This document shows positions 42,023-51,236 of a DNA stretch of 64,000 nt, piece by piece (position 1 is the stretch's first letter; each line of letters opens with the position of its first letter). The notes beneath the pieces were generated by a model. That model was not told where the DNA came from and searched no databases. It saw nothing but the letters and a program-made list of their open reading frames with translations. The DNA is from Bartonella sp. M0177 (GTDB lineage: Bacteria > Pseudomonadota > Alphaproteobacteria > Rhizobiales > Rhizobiaceae). The DNA is taken from the NCBI RefSeq assembly GCF_016102285.1, contig NZ_JACFOY010000001.1, positions 1,550,001 through 1,614,000 of the forward strand, given 5' to 3'. Made by a program: the position numbers and the translations under genes.

Positions 42023-43415
42023 TATGAAAATGCCCCGTTGAGAATTATTTGCTGATAACGACAGACCAGCTCCTTTTAAAACTCCGAAGCATAACACGCA
42101 CATAAATTCAAGTTCAGATCAAGCAGAAAAAAATAGTTTTAGTTAATTTTATGCTATTCTTTGGCTAATTTATCACAGTTATTTTCATTTATAGTTGAAA
42201 AAAATCTTCTTCTTATAGGATAAATCTCTGTAAAATAATGAAAAATCGTTATTTTCTCGATTTTTTAGCACTCAAACAGATAAATCAACCTAGAGTAGAT
42301 TATGCTTTTTGATCGTCCACATTCAGATTGAAGCTTGGCGGTTTTTTTAGCGAATCTATAATACTTTCGGACAATAACCAATTCGATTAAATCTGAAATC
42401 TCTTTCGCGACGCATCGAGAGCTGATACCGCAATTCAAAATGTCATTGATAACTGATTTGATGACCGTAATTGAACGCGTTTTCAGAAACGCCCGATCTG
42501 TCGGCAGCAATTTTCAAGCTTGTTTTAATTGGACAAGATTTAATTACTCGCCACCCCTTTTAAAGCGAGCTGAATTTTTAAAAAATCCCGATTGATTGAA
42601 GTTTATCACTCATAAATTGCCGGTGTCGGAAACCCAAATGAAGATCACATTAAGCGATCGCTGTTGTGCGTTACAAAAGCGGTTTGCAATCAGGTGTGAC
42701 GCGTTCTGTGGTAATGCGGTTAAAAATTATACTTTTCTCAGACTCTATAAAACCAACATGTGGAGGTGATGATAGGAGCTGAAATAGACGGCGTTAATAA
42801 ATACCCAATCTACAAGCGTAGCCGATATAAAGGAGCCGACAAAACAGCCCTTAAAAAATATGGTTCATGAAAATTTCAGGCAAAACCTCCGGAAAGCATC
42901 CTGTCCGGCATTATCATTTATCAGGGTGCGTAGGTTGAATAACGCCCTCACCATTTTCAAGGTTTTGAAATTTGAAAAACCGAATAATAACATGAGAGGA
43001 ATTTTTATAATTTTAATTTGATTTTATATTATTATATTTGAATCATAAAAAATAATAATATTCAAGTTAATCTGCTATTCATAATATATACTAGATAATT
43101 TATTCAATTTTATTTACTTGAATTGATAGCCATTCACATAATAATATTTGTTTCTTGAAATTATTTTACCTCTTCAAAAAACTGTTACAGGGCCGGAAAA
43201 CAGATTTTCAAATCAAGCTTTATGTTATTATTAACCTCCATTTTTAAAGAGATGCAAAACATCAATAGAAAAGCTCATCGTGTTCTTGATATTCCTAATT
43301 CCGGACACGTTTGATCTGCTTCGGTGTGTTTTCATGTCTTTGAAAAAGGATTGCAGTATTTCTTCGATGCAATTTTGATGTCAATTTTCGGGATATATTT
43401 TCGGGAGGAGAGTTT
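42023..43415. other. 1.4 kb divergent gene-free region upstream of the LacI-type gene
   Basis: Strongly AT-rich around 42960-43160. The possible promoter of the second autotransporter lies near 42088-42117. A minus-strand frame at 42265-42510 (81 residues, starting MLPTDRAFLKTRSITVIK) has no ribosome site or recognised domain; it could be debris of a lost gene. Nothing else is supported. Confidence 0.45.
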
Positions 43416-44453
43416 TTGTCAGCTTTAGCTTATTCACGTCTCAGAAAAGCCGGGATTAAACGTGTCAACACATCCGATATAGCAAGACTGACGGGGATGA
43501 GCCGGAGCACGGTCGATCGTGTTTTGAATGAACGTGGAAGTGTGTCGGAAACGACCCGCAAAAAAATTATTGCGGCTGCAAGAGAACTTGGTATGAAACG
43601 CGTTCTGCCGGATCTCTGGCACGGCACATACCGTATCGAACTTATTATTCCCAAAAATGGGCCGCGCAACCACTCCCCTTTATGGGGAGAAATTGATGCT
43701 TTGGCGCAAATTCATGCCCGCAATTTACCGTCATATATTTCATTACACCGCACACTCATTCCGGAAGGCGACCACGATAACCTTTATAAAGCGATTTTAA
43801 CGCCTCCTTTCCAGCGAAATGCACTGATTATAGCAGCCGGATCGGATGAAGCTGCAATCCCTGCACTTCGTGAGGTGGCGAAACGTGGCGAGCAAATTGT
43901 CACGATTGTCAATGACGTACCGATTGATGTCGACCATCTTTATGGTGGCGTTGACAATTTTGTTCAGGGTGAAACGGCCGGACAATTAATGAATGGATTG
44001 TTGCGCAATGACGGAGAGATTCTTGTTATTCAAGGTTCAATCAAACGGCGTGAACATCGTGATCGTGTTGTCGGCTTTATGAAAATAATCAATCAACACT
44101 GTCCGGTCATCATTCACGAAACCAATGAAGATGACGATATGACCAACGCGATTGTGCTCCAGACATTAAAAAAACATCATATCGTCGGAATATATTCAAC
44201 AGTCCATGCACCGGACGCTATCGGCGATATTTTGAAAAAAATGCCTGACCGTCCAAAGTGGATCAGCCATGAATTGAGTGATCAGCACAAATTGCTTCTT
44301 CAACAAGACGTGATTGACTTCGTTCTCGATCAGGATGTCGACACACAAGTCGCATGGGCAATAGCCAATGCAGCAGCCCCGATTCTGGCGGGAAATCACG
44401 GTACTCATCTGAAACAGCCAGAATTTAAAATTTTTTGCAAAACAAATATTTGA
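43416..44453 (+). CDS. LacI-family transcriptional regulator
   Basis: 345 residues. The start is a TTG at 43416 with an excellent ribosome site (gggaggagag). The N-terminal helix-turn-helix is DIARLTGMSRSTVDRVLNE at about residues 21-39, followed by hinge-helix residues and a periplasmic-binding-protein-like sensor domain of the sugar-binding class (NALIIAAGSDEAAIPAL, GGVDNFVQGETAGQLM, ILVIQGSIKRREHRDRVVGF). It lies 282 bases upstream of gcd on the same strand and may control the glucose-oxidation genes; target and effector are inference. Confidence 0.9.
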   Translation: MSALAYSRLRKAGIKRVNTSDIARLTGMSRSTVDRVLNERGSVSETTRKKIIAAARELGMKRVLPDLWHGTYRIELIIPKNGPRNHSPLWGEIDALAQIHARNLPSYISLHRTLIPEGDHDNLYKAILTPPFQRNALIIAAGSDEAAIPALREVAKRGEQIVTIVNDVPIDVDHLYGGVDNFVQGETAGQLMNGLLRNDGEILVIQGSIKRREHRDRVVGFMKIINQHCPVIIHETNEDDDMTNAIVLQTLKKHHIVGIYSTVHAPDAIGDILKKMPDRPKWISHELSDQHKLLLQQDVIDFVLDQDVDTQVAWAIANAAAPILAGNHGTHLKQPEFKIFCKTNI

Positions 44454-44520
44454 AAAGGCAAGGTTTTAATTGCCTCAATTGCGTCATTTTAGTAGCGCCT
44501 CACGCCTTGCCGCTTTGCTA

Positions 44521-44536
44521 TTGTCAGACTAGACAA
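44521..44536. promoter_or_regulatory. Inverted repeat upstream of gcd, candidate operator
   Basis: TTGTC-agacta-GACAA is a perfect 5-bp inverted repeat about 200 bases before gcd and 68 bases after the LacI-type gene. The octamer GACAAAAT occurs twice just downstream (44532 and 44544). A LacI-type site is possible but not typical in length. Confidence 0.3.
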
Positions 44537-44631
44537 AATTAGAGACAAAATGTCGCAGGTTAAACCGGAAATGAGAATTTCCCGACATCTGCATATTTTG
44601 AAAGGCTTCTAACCTTTGTTTTCTCGAAAAG

Positions 44632-44739
44632 TTGCTAATTGATCAAGCAGAAACGGAATTTATTGAAGCGGTGCATCGAAAATTTGTCGGTCTCTTGATT
44701 GATGGGCGAGGTAATCCAATAGATTGGGAGTATAAATGA
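44632..44739 (+). CDS. Possible 35-residue leader peptide overlapping the gcd start
   Basis: An open frame from TTG 44632 reads LIDQAETEFIEAVHRKFVGL and ends DWEYK, with its TGA overlapping the gcd ATG in an ATGA arrangement. No strong ribosome site precedes the TTG. It could be a coupled leader peptide, the tail of a decayed upstream gene, or chance. Confidence 0.25.
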   Translation: MLIDQAETEFIEAVHRKFVGLLIDGRGNPIDWEYK

Positions 44740-47183
44740 CAAATTGGAAAATCTGGACGCTACGCGTCCTTGGGATCATTGCCCTCTTATTGGGGCTAGC
44801 ACTCACCATTGGCGGTATCTGGCTCATAGCACTAGGCGGCTCCTGGTTTTATGCCATCGCCGGTATAGCCATGATGGTGATCGGCATTGACGTTTTCAGA
44901 CGTCGTGCTACGGCTTTATGGGTTGCCTATGGGCTGCTCATTGTTGATCTTTTATGGGCATTTTGGGAAGTCGGCTTCGATTTTTGGCAACTTGTGCCAA
45001 GAATTATGGTATTTCTCGTCTTTGCTTTGGTCGTTTCTATTATTTCACCGGCATTGCTCAAGAAAAATGGCGCAAAGTCGTTTTCCGCAATGTTCGCAAC
45101 GATCAGTTCTGTGGTCCTTGCCATCGCTGTCGTTGCGGTTCTTGCCAATATGCCGCGTCCGCATGCATTGGTAACCGCAAGTGGTGAAAAGTCGCCTGTT
45201 GTCTATGAAGACGCAGGAAAGGACAGTGGAAATGATTGGCCTGCATGGGGTCGCAACACCAAAGGCAACCGTTATGCCCAATTCGACCAGATAAACAAAT
45301 CCAACGTCAAGGATTTGAAAGTTGCCTGGACTTATCATACAGGCGATCTTGCAATCGACGGTGCCGAATATCAGGTCACGCCACTCAAAGTGGATGACAC
45401 GGTTTACCTTTGCACACCGCTCAACAAGATTATTGCACTTGATGCAACAACCGGCACTGAAAAATGGAAATATGATCCGAAGCCGAAAATCTTCCAGAGT
45501 ACAAAAGGCTGGAAGAGATGCCGTGGCGTCGGCTATACTGATCTCACAGAGCAGTATAAACAAGCTGCTGCCAATCATTCAGCATCAAACGGTGATAACG
45601 AAAACAGCAGCAATAGTCAGGCTGCCCTTCCGACAGTTTGTCGCAAACGTATTGTTGTAACCACAATTGACGCACGTCTCTTCACACTTGACGCTGAAAC
45701 CGGCAAGCTTTGTGACGGCTTTGGCGACAATGGTTTTGTTGACCTGACTGTTGGTCTTACAAAAGAACCTCCGACAAGTGATCAAGGCTCGTACAACATC
45801 ACCTCCGCTCCGCTTGTTGCCGAAGGTGTGATCGTTGTTGGTGGACGGTTGAACGATAACCTGACAGTTGGTGAACCTTCCGGTGTTGTCCGTGGTTTTG
45901 ATGCCATTACCGGTAAAATTCTCTGGGCATGGGATGCAGCACGCGGTGCAAAAGACAGCACTCCGCTTCCTGCCGGTCAGACCTATGCGCCTGAAACACC
46001 GAATTTCTGGGGCACAGCCGCCTATGATCCGAAGCTTCACCTTGTCTATTTCCCGACAGGTAACCAGACTCCGGACTTCTGGACAGGCAATCGCCACCCC
46101 TATTCGGATGAATATAACGACTCTATCGTCGCGGTAGACATAAAAACAGGTAAGGAAGCATGGCATTTCAGGACTGCCAATAGAGACCAGTTCGACTATG
46201 ACGTTTCTTCCCAGCCTATTCTTTATGACCTCCCAAGACCCGATGGTTCCGTTGTACCGGTTGTTATCCAGTTGACAAAACGTGGCGAGATTTTTGTTCT
46301 TGATCGTCGCAATGGCCAACCGGTCTATCCGGTCGAGCAACGGGCAGTCTCCACAGATGCAATGCCGGGCATGAATGTTGCACCGACACAACCCTTCTCG
46401 GCTCTTTCAGTTGGTACTGAAAGACTTAAAGAATCCGATATGTGGGGTGCTACCATCTTCGATCAACTCGTTTGCCGTATCGCATTCAAATCGATGCGTT
46501 GGGAAGGTGAATGGACACCATTGTCGGATAAGAAACGTACTCTTATTTTCCCTGGTTATTATGGTGGCATGAACTGGGGTGGCGGCGCAATCGATGCTGC
46601 AACCGGTACGCTTATCGTCAATGATATCCGCATGGCACAATGGGGCCGTTTCATTAAACAGGATGTCGCTGTAAAAATCGGTTTGAAACCGACCACTGAA
46701 GGCGAATATTCAACGCAAACCGGCACTCCTTGGGGTGTTGAACGCTCGATGTTTGTTTCTCCGCTCGGTATACCGTGCTTTAAACCGCCATTCGGTTCAT
46801 TGACGGCTATCGACCTTGTTACCGGAAAAACAAAATGGCAGGTTCCGCTTGGCTCTGTTCAGGATGCACCGGTTCACGGATTTGTTCCCGGCGTTTATAT
46901 CCCGATTGGAATGCCGACAATGGGCGGTCCGCTTGTTACCGGCGGTGGATTGACCTTCTTCCATGGTTCGCTTGATTATTACATCCGTGCATTTGATAGC
47001 GACACCGGTAAAGAACTATGGCGCGGTCGCCTGCCCGTTGGTGGACAAGGTGCACCAATGTCATATATCGGCAAAGATGGAAAACAGTATATCGTTGCCG
47101 TTGTGGGTGGTGCCACACGCACAGGAACCAACAAAAACCGTTCCGATCTGGTAATCGCCTACAGTTTACCGGATAAAAAATAA
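44736..47183 (+). CDS. gcd: Membrane-bound PQQ-dependent glucose dehydrogenase
   Basis: Quinoprotein oxidising glucose to gluconolactone on the periplasmic face and passing electrons to ubiquinone. 815 residues: five membrane helices in about residues 7-140, then a PQQ beta-propeller. Propeller features include DWPAWGRNTKGNRYAQFDQI, GTEKWKYDPK, the segment NRDQFDYDVSSQP, which aligns with the catalytic-Asp region of E. coli Gcd, and QLTKRGEIFVLDRRNG with the PQQ-contacting lysine. A weak hairpin (47182-47203) begins in its stop codon. With pqqABCDE just downstream, the enzyme and its cofactor are made from one locus. Confidence 0.94.
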   Translation: MTNWKIWTLRVLGIIALLLGLALTIGGIWLIALGGSWFYAIAGIAMMVIGIDVFRRRATALWVAYGLLIVDLLWAFWEVGFDFWQLVPRIMVFLVFALVVSIISPALLKKNGAKSFSAMFATISSVVLAIAVVAVLANMPRPHALVTASGEKSPVVYEDAGKDSGNDWPAWGRNTKGNRYAQFDQINKSNVKDLKVAWTYHTGDLAIDGAEYQVTPLKVDDTVYLCTPLNKIIALDATTGTEKWKYDPKPKIFQSTKGWKRCRGVGYTDLTEQYKQAAANHSASNGDNENSSNSQAALPTVCRKRIVVTTIDARLFTLDAETGKLCDGFGDNGFVDLTVGLTKEPPTSDQGSYNITSAPLVAEGVIVVGGRLNDNLTVGEPSGVVRGFDAITGKILWAWDAARGAKDSTPLPAGQTYAPETPNFWGTAAYDPKLHLVYFPTGNQTPDFWTGNRHPYSDEYNDSIVAVDIKTGKEAWHFRTANRDQFDYDVSSQPILYDLPRPDGSVVPVVIQLTKRGEIFVLDRRNGQPVYPVEQRAVSTDAMPGMNVAPTQPFSALSVGTERLKESDMWGATIFDQLVCRIAFKSMRWEGEWTPLSDKKRTLIFPGYYGGMNWGGGAIDAATGTLIVNDIRMAQWGRFIKQDVAVKIGLKPTTEGEYSTQTGTPWGVERSMFVSPLGIPCFKPPFGSLTAIDLVTGKTKWQVPLGSVQDAPVHGFVPGVYIPIGMPTMGGPLVTGGGLTFFHGSLDYYIRAFDSDTGKELWRGRLPVGGQGAPMSYIGKDGKQYIVAVVGGATRTGTNKNRSDLVIAYSLPDKK

Positions 47184-47237
47184 AAGGGACATTCTGCCCT
47201 TTTTGAAAAAGCTTCTTCCGGTCTATCCGGCAGAAGC
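47182..47237 (+). terminator. Two consecutive hairpins between gcd and pqqA
   Basis: AAAAGGG (47182-47188) pairs with CCCTTTT (47197-47203), resembling a weak terminator. It is followed by GCTTCTtCCGG-tctat-CCGGcAGAAGC (47211-47237), which has no T-tail. They could separate gcd from pqqA transcription or protect a processed pqqA message. Confidence 0.5.
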
Positions 47238-47267
47238 AACAAACCCGAATATTGAAGGAGAAAAACC

Positions 47268-47363
47268 ATGAAAAAAACATGGAAAAAACCGTCTATGTGT
47301 CAAGTCGCTGCAGGAATGGAAATTTCCCGTTACTTGCCAGCGGAAGTAAAGAACAAACGTTGA
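47268..47363 (+). CDS. pqqA: PQQ precursor peptide PqqA
   Basis: 31-residue ribosomally made precursor of pyrroloquinoline quinone. The start is supported by gaaggag eight bases before the ATG. The sequence MKKTWKKPSMCQVAAGM is followed by EISRY, in which Glu18 and Tyr22 match the conserved Glu-x3-Tyr pair that PqqE crosslinks to form PQQ. Too short for ordinary gene finding but unmistakable from motif and position before pqqB. A perfect 10-bp hairpin follows. Confidence 0.93.
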   Translation: MKKTWKKPSMCQVAAGMEISRYLPAEVKNKR

Positions 47364-47373
47364 TTTGAAGGTG

Positions 47374-47399
47374 ACGCCTGCAGTTTTTTCTGCAGGCGT
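47374..47399 (+). terminator. Perfect hairpin between pqqA and pqqB
   Basis: ACGCCTGCAG-tttttt-CTGCAGGCGT, a flawless 10-bp stem, starts 11 bases after the pqqA stop. The T-run is in the loop, not after the stem, so it may be an mRNA stabiliser or attenuator more than a terminator. Differential expression of pqqA over pqqBCDE is the likely result. Confidence 0.65.
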
Positions 47400-47584
47400 T
47401 GCATTAAAAAAACGGCTTCATGCCGGTTGACATATCGTTCCGCACTCACCCACGCAAAGTTTTGAATAAAATTCGCTTGATATTTATTCCTTAATATTTG
47501 TGCAGAACATTTGTCATTCCGGTTATTTGGGAGTTTTAGCAATATCGCCAAGTTAATAAAAAACGTCAAATCAGACAGTTCGTT

Positions 47585-48520
47585 ATGTATATTAAAGTTT
47601 TAGGATCAGCAGCAGGCGGCGGCTTTCCGCAATGGAATTGCAATTATTATCTAAGCCGCAATGCGCGCAACCATCAATCTGGGTTCTTACCCCGCACCCA
47701 ATCAAGTATCATTGCCTCGGCAGATAAAAAACATTGGGTACTCTTCAACGCTTCGCCCGATTTACGCCAGCAAATCAATTCCACTCCGGAACTTTTTCCC
47801 GACCCGAATGGACTGTTGCGTTCAACACCGATTTCAGCAGTTGTTCTCACCAATGCCGATATTGATCATATTGCCGGCCTTTTGACCATGCGGGAAAGAC
47901 AACCATTTGTCATTTACGCAACGGAACGTGTGATCAATGTGCTTAATAGTAATCCCGTTTTCAACATTCTGGATCCGGCTATTGTCAAGAAAATTGCATT
48001 GCCTCTCAACAGGTTAACCAAGATTTCTGATGTGAATAATGAACCTTTGGGCATTGAGATCAAAGCTTTTCCCGTTCCCGGAAAAATTGCTCTTTTTCTG
48101 GAAGACAAAAAGAAAAAAGATTTTGGTTCTGAAACTGAAGATACAATCGGCGTCAGAATTTTTGACAAGGAAAACAATCACTCGGTGTCCTATATTCCGG
48201 GTTGTGCAAAAGTGAGTTCTTTTGTCAAAAATCAGACAGAAAATAGTGATTGCCTGTTTTTTGACGGCACATTGTTTCGCGATGACGAGATGATAACAGC
48301 CGGCCTTGGCCCAAAAACCGGACAACGCATGGGGCATATGTCAATATCGGGTGCCGATGGCGCTATCGAAGCCTGGCGTAACGCAAAAGTTTCAAGAAAA
48401 ATATTTATTCATATCAACAATAGTAACCCGGTCCTTGACGATCATTCGGCTGAACGTCATGAAGTCGAACAATCCGGCTGGGAAATTGCATTTGACGGAA
48501 TGGAGTTAAACTTTGACTGA
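47585..48520 (+). CDS. pqqB: PQQ biosynthesis protein PqqB
   Basis: Metallo-beta-lactamase-fold hydroxylase acting on the crosslinked Glu-Tyr intermediate. 311 residues, starting MYIKVLGSAAGGGFPQWNCN, the family hallmark. The metal-binding motif TNADIDHIAG is near residue 95. The end overlaps pqqC by 8 bases. Confidence 0.95.
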   Translation: MYIKVLGSAAGGGFPQWNCNYYLSRNARNHQSGFLPRTQSSIIASADKKHWVLFNASPDLRQQINSTPELFPDPNGLLRSTPISAVVLTNADIDHIAGLLTMRERQPFVIYATERVINVLNSNPVFNILDPAIVKKIALPLNRLTKISDVNNEPLGIEIKAFPVPGKIALFLEDKKKKDFGSETEDTIGVRIFDKENNHSVSYIPGCAKVSSFVKNQTENSDCLFFDGTLFRDDEMITAGLGPKTGQRMGHMSISGADGAIEAWRNAKVSRKIFIHINNSNPVLDDHSAERHEVEQSGWEIAFDGMELNFD

Positions 48521-49271
48521 TTATCACAATATCGCCCGCAATGGCCTGACGCCTGACGAGCTTGAAAAAATACTGCGCCAGATCGGGAAAGAACGTTACC
48601 ATATCAACCACCCTCATCATAAAATGATGATGGCCGGAAAGATGACGAAATTGCAACTTCAGGCTTGGGCATTGAACCGCTATTGTTATCAGGCAGCCAT
48701 TCCACGAAAGGATGCGGCAATTCTGATGAATTCCAAAGATCCGGTTTTTCGTGCCGAATGGCGCCGCAGGATTAGCGATCATGATGGCACAAACGGACTG
48801 GATGGCGGCGTTGCGCGCTGGTTGAAACTTGCTACCGGTTTGGGACTTGATGAAGAGATGGTCAAAAGCGAAAGACAAGCTCTTTGGTCAACACGTTTTG
48901 CTGTCGAAGCCTATGTCAATTTCTGCCGCCAGAGGCCGCTTCTCGAAGGTGTTGCTTCTTCATTGACGGAGTTGTTTTCACCGACAATCATTGCCGAACG
49001 TGTTCCGGGTATTTTGGCAAAATATCCTTATGTGAGCGAAGAGACATTGGCCTATTTCAAACCGAGATTGACACAGGCACCGAAGGATTCAAGTTTTTCA
49101 TTGGCCTATGTGCGTGAACATGCCGATACGCCCGAAAAACAGCAGGCCGTTATAGATGCTTTGATATTCAAAACCGGCGTTCTCTGGTCAATGCTTGATG
49201 CGCTGGATTATGCTTACGGTGAAGCCGGACGCATTCCCCCCGGCGCTTTTCGTGGTACTTCGAACGAATGA
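48513..49271 (+). CDS. pqqC: Pyrroloquinoline-quinone synthase PqqC
   Basis: Cofactor-less oxidase catalysing the final ring closure and eight-electron oxidation. 252 residues from a TTG at 48513, with ggag seven bases upstream, overlapping the pqqB stop. The helical fold signatures YHINHPHHKMMMAGKMTK and LQAWALNRYCYQAAIPRKD, and the active-site HADTPEKQQAV region, are present. Confidence 0.95.
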   Translation: MTDYHNIARNGLTPDELEKILRQIGKERYHINHPHHKMMMAGKMTKLQLQAWALNRYCYQAAIPRKDAAILMNSKDPVFRAEWRRRISDHDGTNGLDGGVARWLKLATGLGLDEEMVKSERQALWSTRFAVEAYVNFCRQRPLLEGVASSLTELFSPTIIAERVPGILAKYPYVSEETLAYFKPRLTQAPKDSSFSLAYVREHADTPEKQQAVIDALIFKTGVLWSMLDALDYAYGEAGRIPPGAFRGTSNE

Positions 49272-49573
49272 TGACCGACCGTTTGACAAAACAAAGAAAA
49301 ATTCTGAGCGACAAAAGTCGCCCGGAATTGTTTCATCACGTCAGAATCCAATATGAACCGGTGAGAAAAGCTTATGCGCTTCTTTCGCCGGAAAAAGTGT
49401 TTTGGCCGAATGAAATCGGACTTGATATATTGCGGCTTTGTGACGGAACAAAAACTGCACGCGAGATTGCTCTTTCTTTATCCGAAACTTATGATGCTCC
49501 GGTTCACGAAATCATTGACGATGTTTACTCCTTTTTACAAGATTGGGCCGACCAACTTGTCGTAAAAATATGA
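49268..49573 (+). CDS. pqqD: PQQ peptide chaperone PqqD
   Basis: RiPP recognition element that binds PqqA and presents it to PqqE. 101 residues, with the winged-helix core FWPNEIGLDILRLCDGTKTA and a helix EIIDDVYSFLQDWADQLV. The start overlaps the pqqC stop by 4 bases (ATGA). Confidence 0.93.
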   Translation: MMTDRLTKQRKILSDKSRPELFHHVRIQYEPVRKAYALLSPEKVFWPNEIGLDILRLCDGTKTAREIALSLSETYDAPVHEIIDDVYSFLQDWADQLVVKI

Positions 49574-50661
49574 CTGTAGAAATTTTCCCTCCCATCAGTA
49601 TGCTGGCAGAACTCACTTATCGATGCCCGCTTCAATGTCCCTATTGTTCCAACCCTCTGGAACTCATGAAAGCCAATCAGGAACAGGATAAAAACTTTTG
49701 GGAACAGCTTTTCAAAGAAGCAGCAAAACTCGGCGTGTTACAAGCGCATTTGTCCGGTGGCGAACCGACATTGCGAAAAGATCTTGTAGAGATTGTTGCA
49801 GCCGTTCACGATAGCGGCATTTACTCGAACCTTATTACCGCCGGCGTTGCTTTATCGGAAGCAACATTGGAAGCTCTAAAAGAAGCAGGACTTGATCACG
49901 TACAACTATCGCTACAAGGCACAACGCCGCAAACGACAGAACTGATAGGCCATTATAAAGGCGCATATGAGAAGAAAATCGCAACAGCAAAACTTGTCCG
50001 TAAACTGGGACTGCCACTTACTTTGAATGCACCTATCCATCGTTACAATATCGACGAGCTTGATGCCTATTTTGATCTTGCGCTTAAACTTGACGCCGAA
50101 CGCATAGAAATCGCCAATGTTCAATATTCCGGCTGGGCATTGCTCAATCGCAACGCTTTGATGCCCACGCGTGAAGACTTTGAAAAACAAATGGAAAAGG
50201 TTGAAAAATATCGCGAAGAGCTACGGGGCATCATCAATATAGACTATGTCATTCCCGACTATTTTGCCGATTACCCGAAGCCCTGCATGGGCGGCTGGGC
50301 ACGCGATGCTTTTGTCGTCATCCCTGATGGCACAGTTCTGCCCTGTCATGCCGCAAGAACCATTAAAACATTACATTTTGATAAATTCGGAGAAAAAACG
50401 CTTTCCGAAATCTGGCATAATTCGAGTGCATTCAACGCCTTTCGCGGTTTTGACTGGATGCCGGAACCATGCCGTTCCTGCAAAAGACGCGATATAGATT
50501 TTGGCGGCTGTCGTTGTCAGGCATTGGCATTGGTAGGCGATGCATCAGCAACAGACCCAGCCTGCATAAAGTCGCCGTTTCATCAGAAAATCAGAGACTT
50601 GGGAGAGCAAGCAAGCCATGCCGATGCACCTCTTCAATACCGTCGTATCGGCGTTTTCTGA
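49570..50661 (+). CDS. pqqE: Radical SAM PqqA crosslinking enzyme PqqE
   Basis: Forms the Glu-Tyr carbon-carbon bond in PqqA, the first step of PQQ synthesis. 363 residues from the ATG at 49570 (MTVEIFPPISMLAELTYRCP), which overlaps the pqqD stop by 4 bases. The radical SAM cluster motif is CPLQCPYC (three cysteines), followed by the SAM-binding SGGEPTLR. The SPASM/auxiliary cluster cysteines are seen at CMGGWARD, LPCHAA, CRSCKRRDIDFGGCRCQA and DPACIKSP. Last gene of pqqBCDE. Confidence 0.95.
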   Translation: MTVEIFPPISMLAELTYRCPLQCPYCSNPLELMKANQEQDKNFWEQLFKEAAKLGVLQAHLSGGEPTLRKDLVEIVAAVHDSGIYSNLITAGVALSEATLEALKEAGLDHVQLSLQGTTPQTTELIGHYKGAYEKKIATAKLVRKLGLPLTLNAPIHRYNIDELDAYFDLALKLDAERIEIANVQYSGWALLNRNALMPTREDFEKQMEKVEKYREELRGIINIDYVIPDYFADYPKPCMGGWARDAFVVIPDGTVLPCHAARTIKTLHFDKFGEKTLSEIWHNSSAFNAFRGFDWMPEPCRSCKRRDIDFGGCRCQALALVGDASATDPACIKSPFHQKIRDLGEQASHADAPLQYRRIGVF

Positions 50662-51236
50662 TCAAATATTGCTTCCGTTTCAAATCGGATTTTAATCGCC
50701 GTTATTGAACTTAAATGTGCGAACCGACAAAGTTCGATATCGTGAATTTCCGAGCCTTTTTCAAATCGATCAGGGAAAGCGAAATTCACGAACAGGAAAC
50801 ACTTGGTTTAACAAAACATCAGAGTTTTTTGATCGAGGTACAAAACTATCCATTCAATCATGCGTCGTTCGTTCTCGGCAAACGAGATGTCTTACGCTGA
50901 AATTCAAACTGAATTTTATACGGTCATCTAGTTTCAAGTCATGGTTGACAGTGCCAGCTATATGAGTGTCCGAAAATAGCGACAAGTTTCCTGAATATTA
51001 TGGCAATCAACCAATACCAGCGTTGCTTTTTGTTGAACGGCAGAAAAGCACATTATTGATGTCCATAAGGAGCGCGATCAACATTCAGACCGCGTTGTCC
51101 CCTTTTCGAATGACAACGAGATAAAGTCAGTTTCTTTCGTGACATATGTAAATTGAATGCTACTCTTGAGCTAGCAATTAAGCCTTTATCTTCATGCAAA
51201 AACTTTTGAGAGATAAAGACTTTCCGGGTTACTTGC
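50662..51236. other. Gene-free spacer after pqqE
   Basis: About 575 bases between convergent genes. Two overlapping plus-strand frames (50705-50965 and 50715-50900) lack ribosome sites and recognisable families. No T-tailed terminator was found for pqqE. Confidence 0.45.

Noticed and set aside
42265-42510. 81-residue minus-strand frame that might suggest a transposase or regulator fragment
   Set aside because: No catalytic motif, terminal inverted repeats or target duplication; no ribosome site.
50705-50965. Two overlapping open frames after pqqE, considered as a pqqF or extra pqq gene
   Set aside because: No M16 peptidase motif (HxxEH), no homology by eye, no ribosome site.
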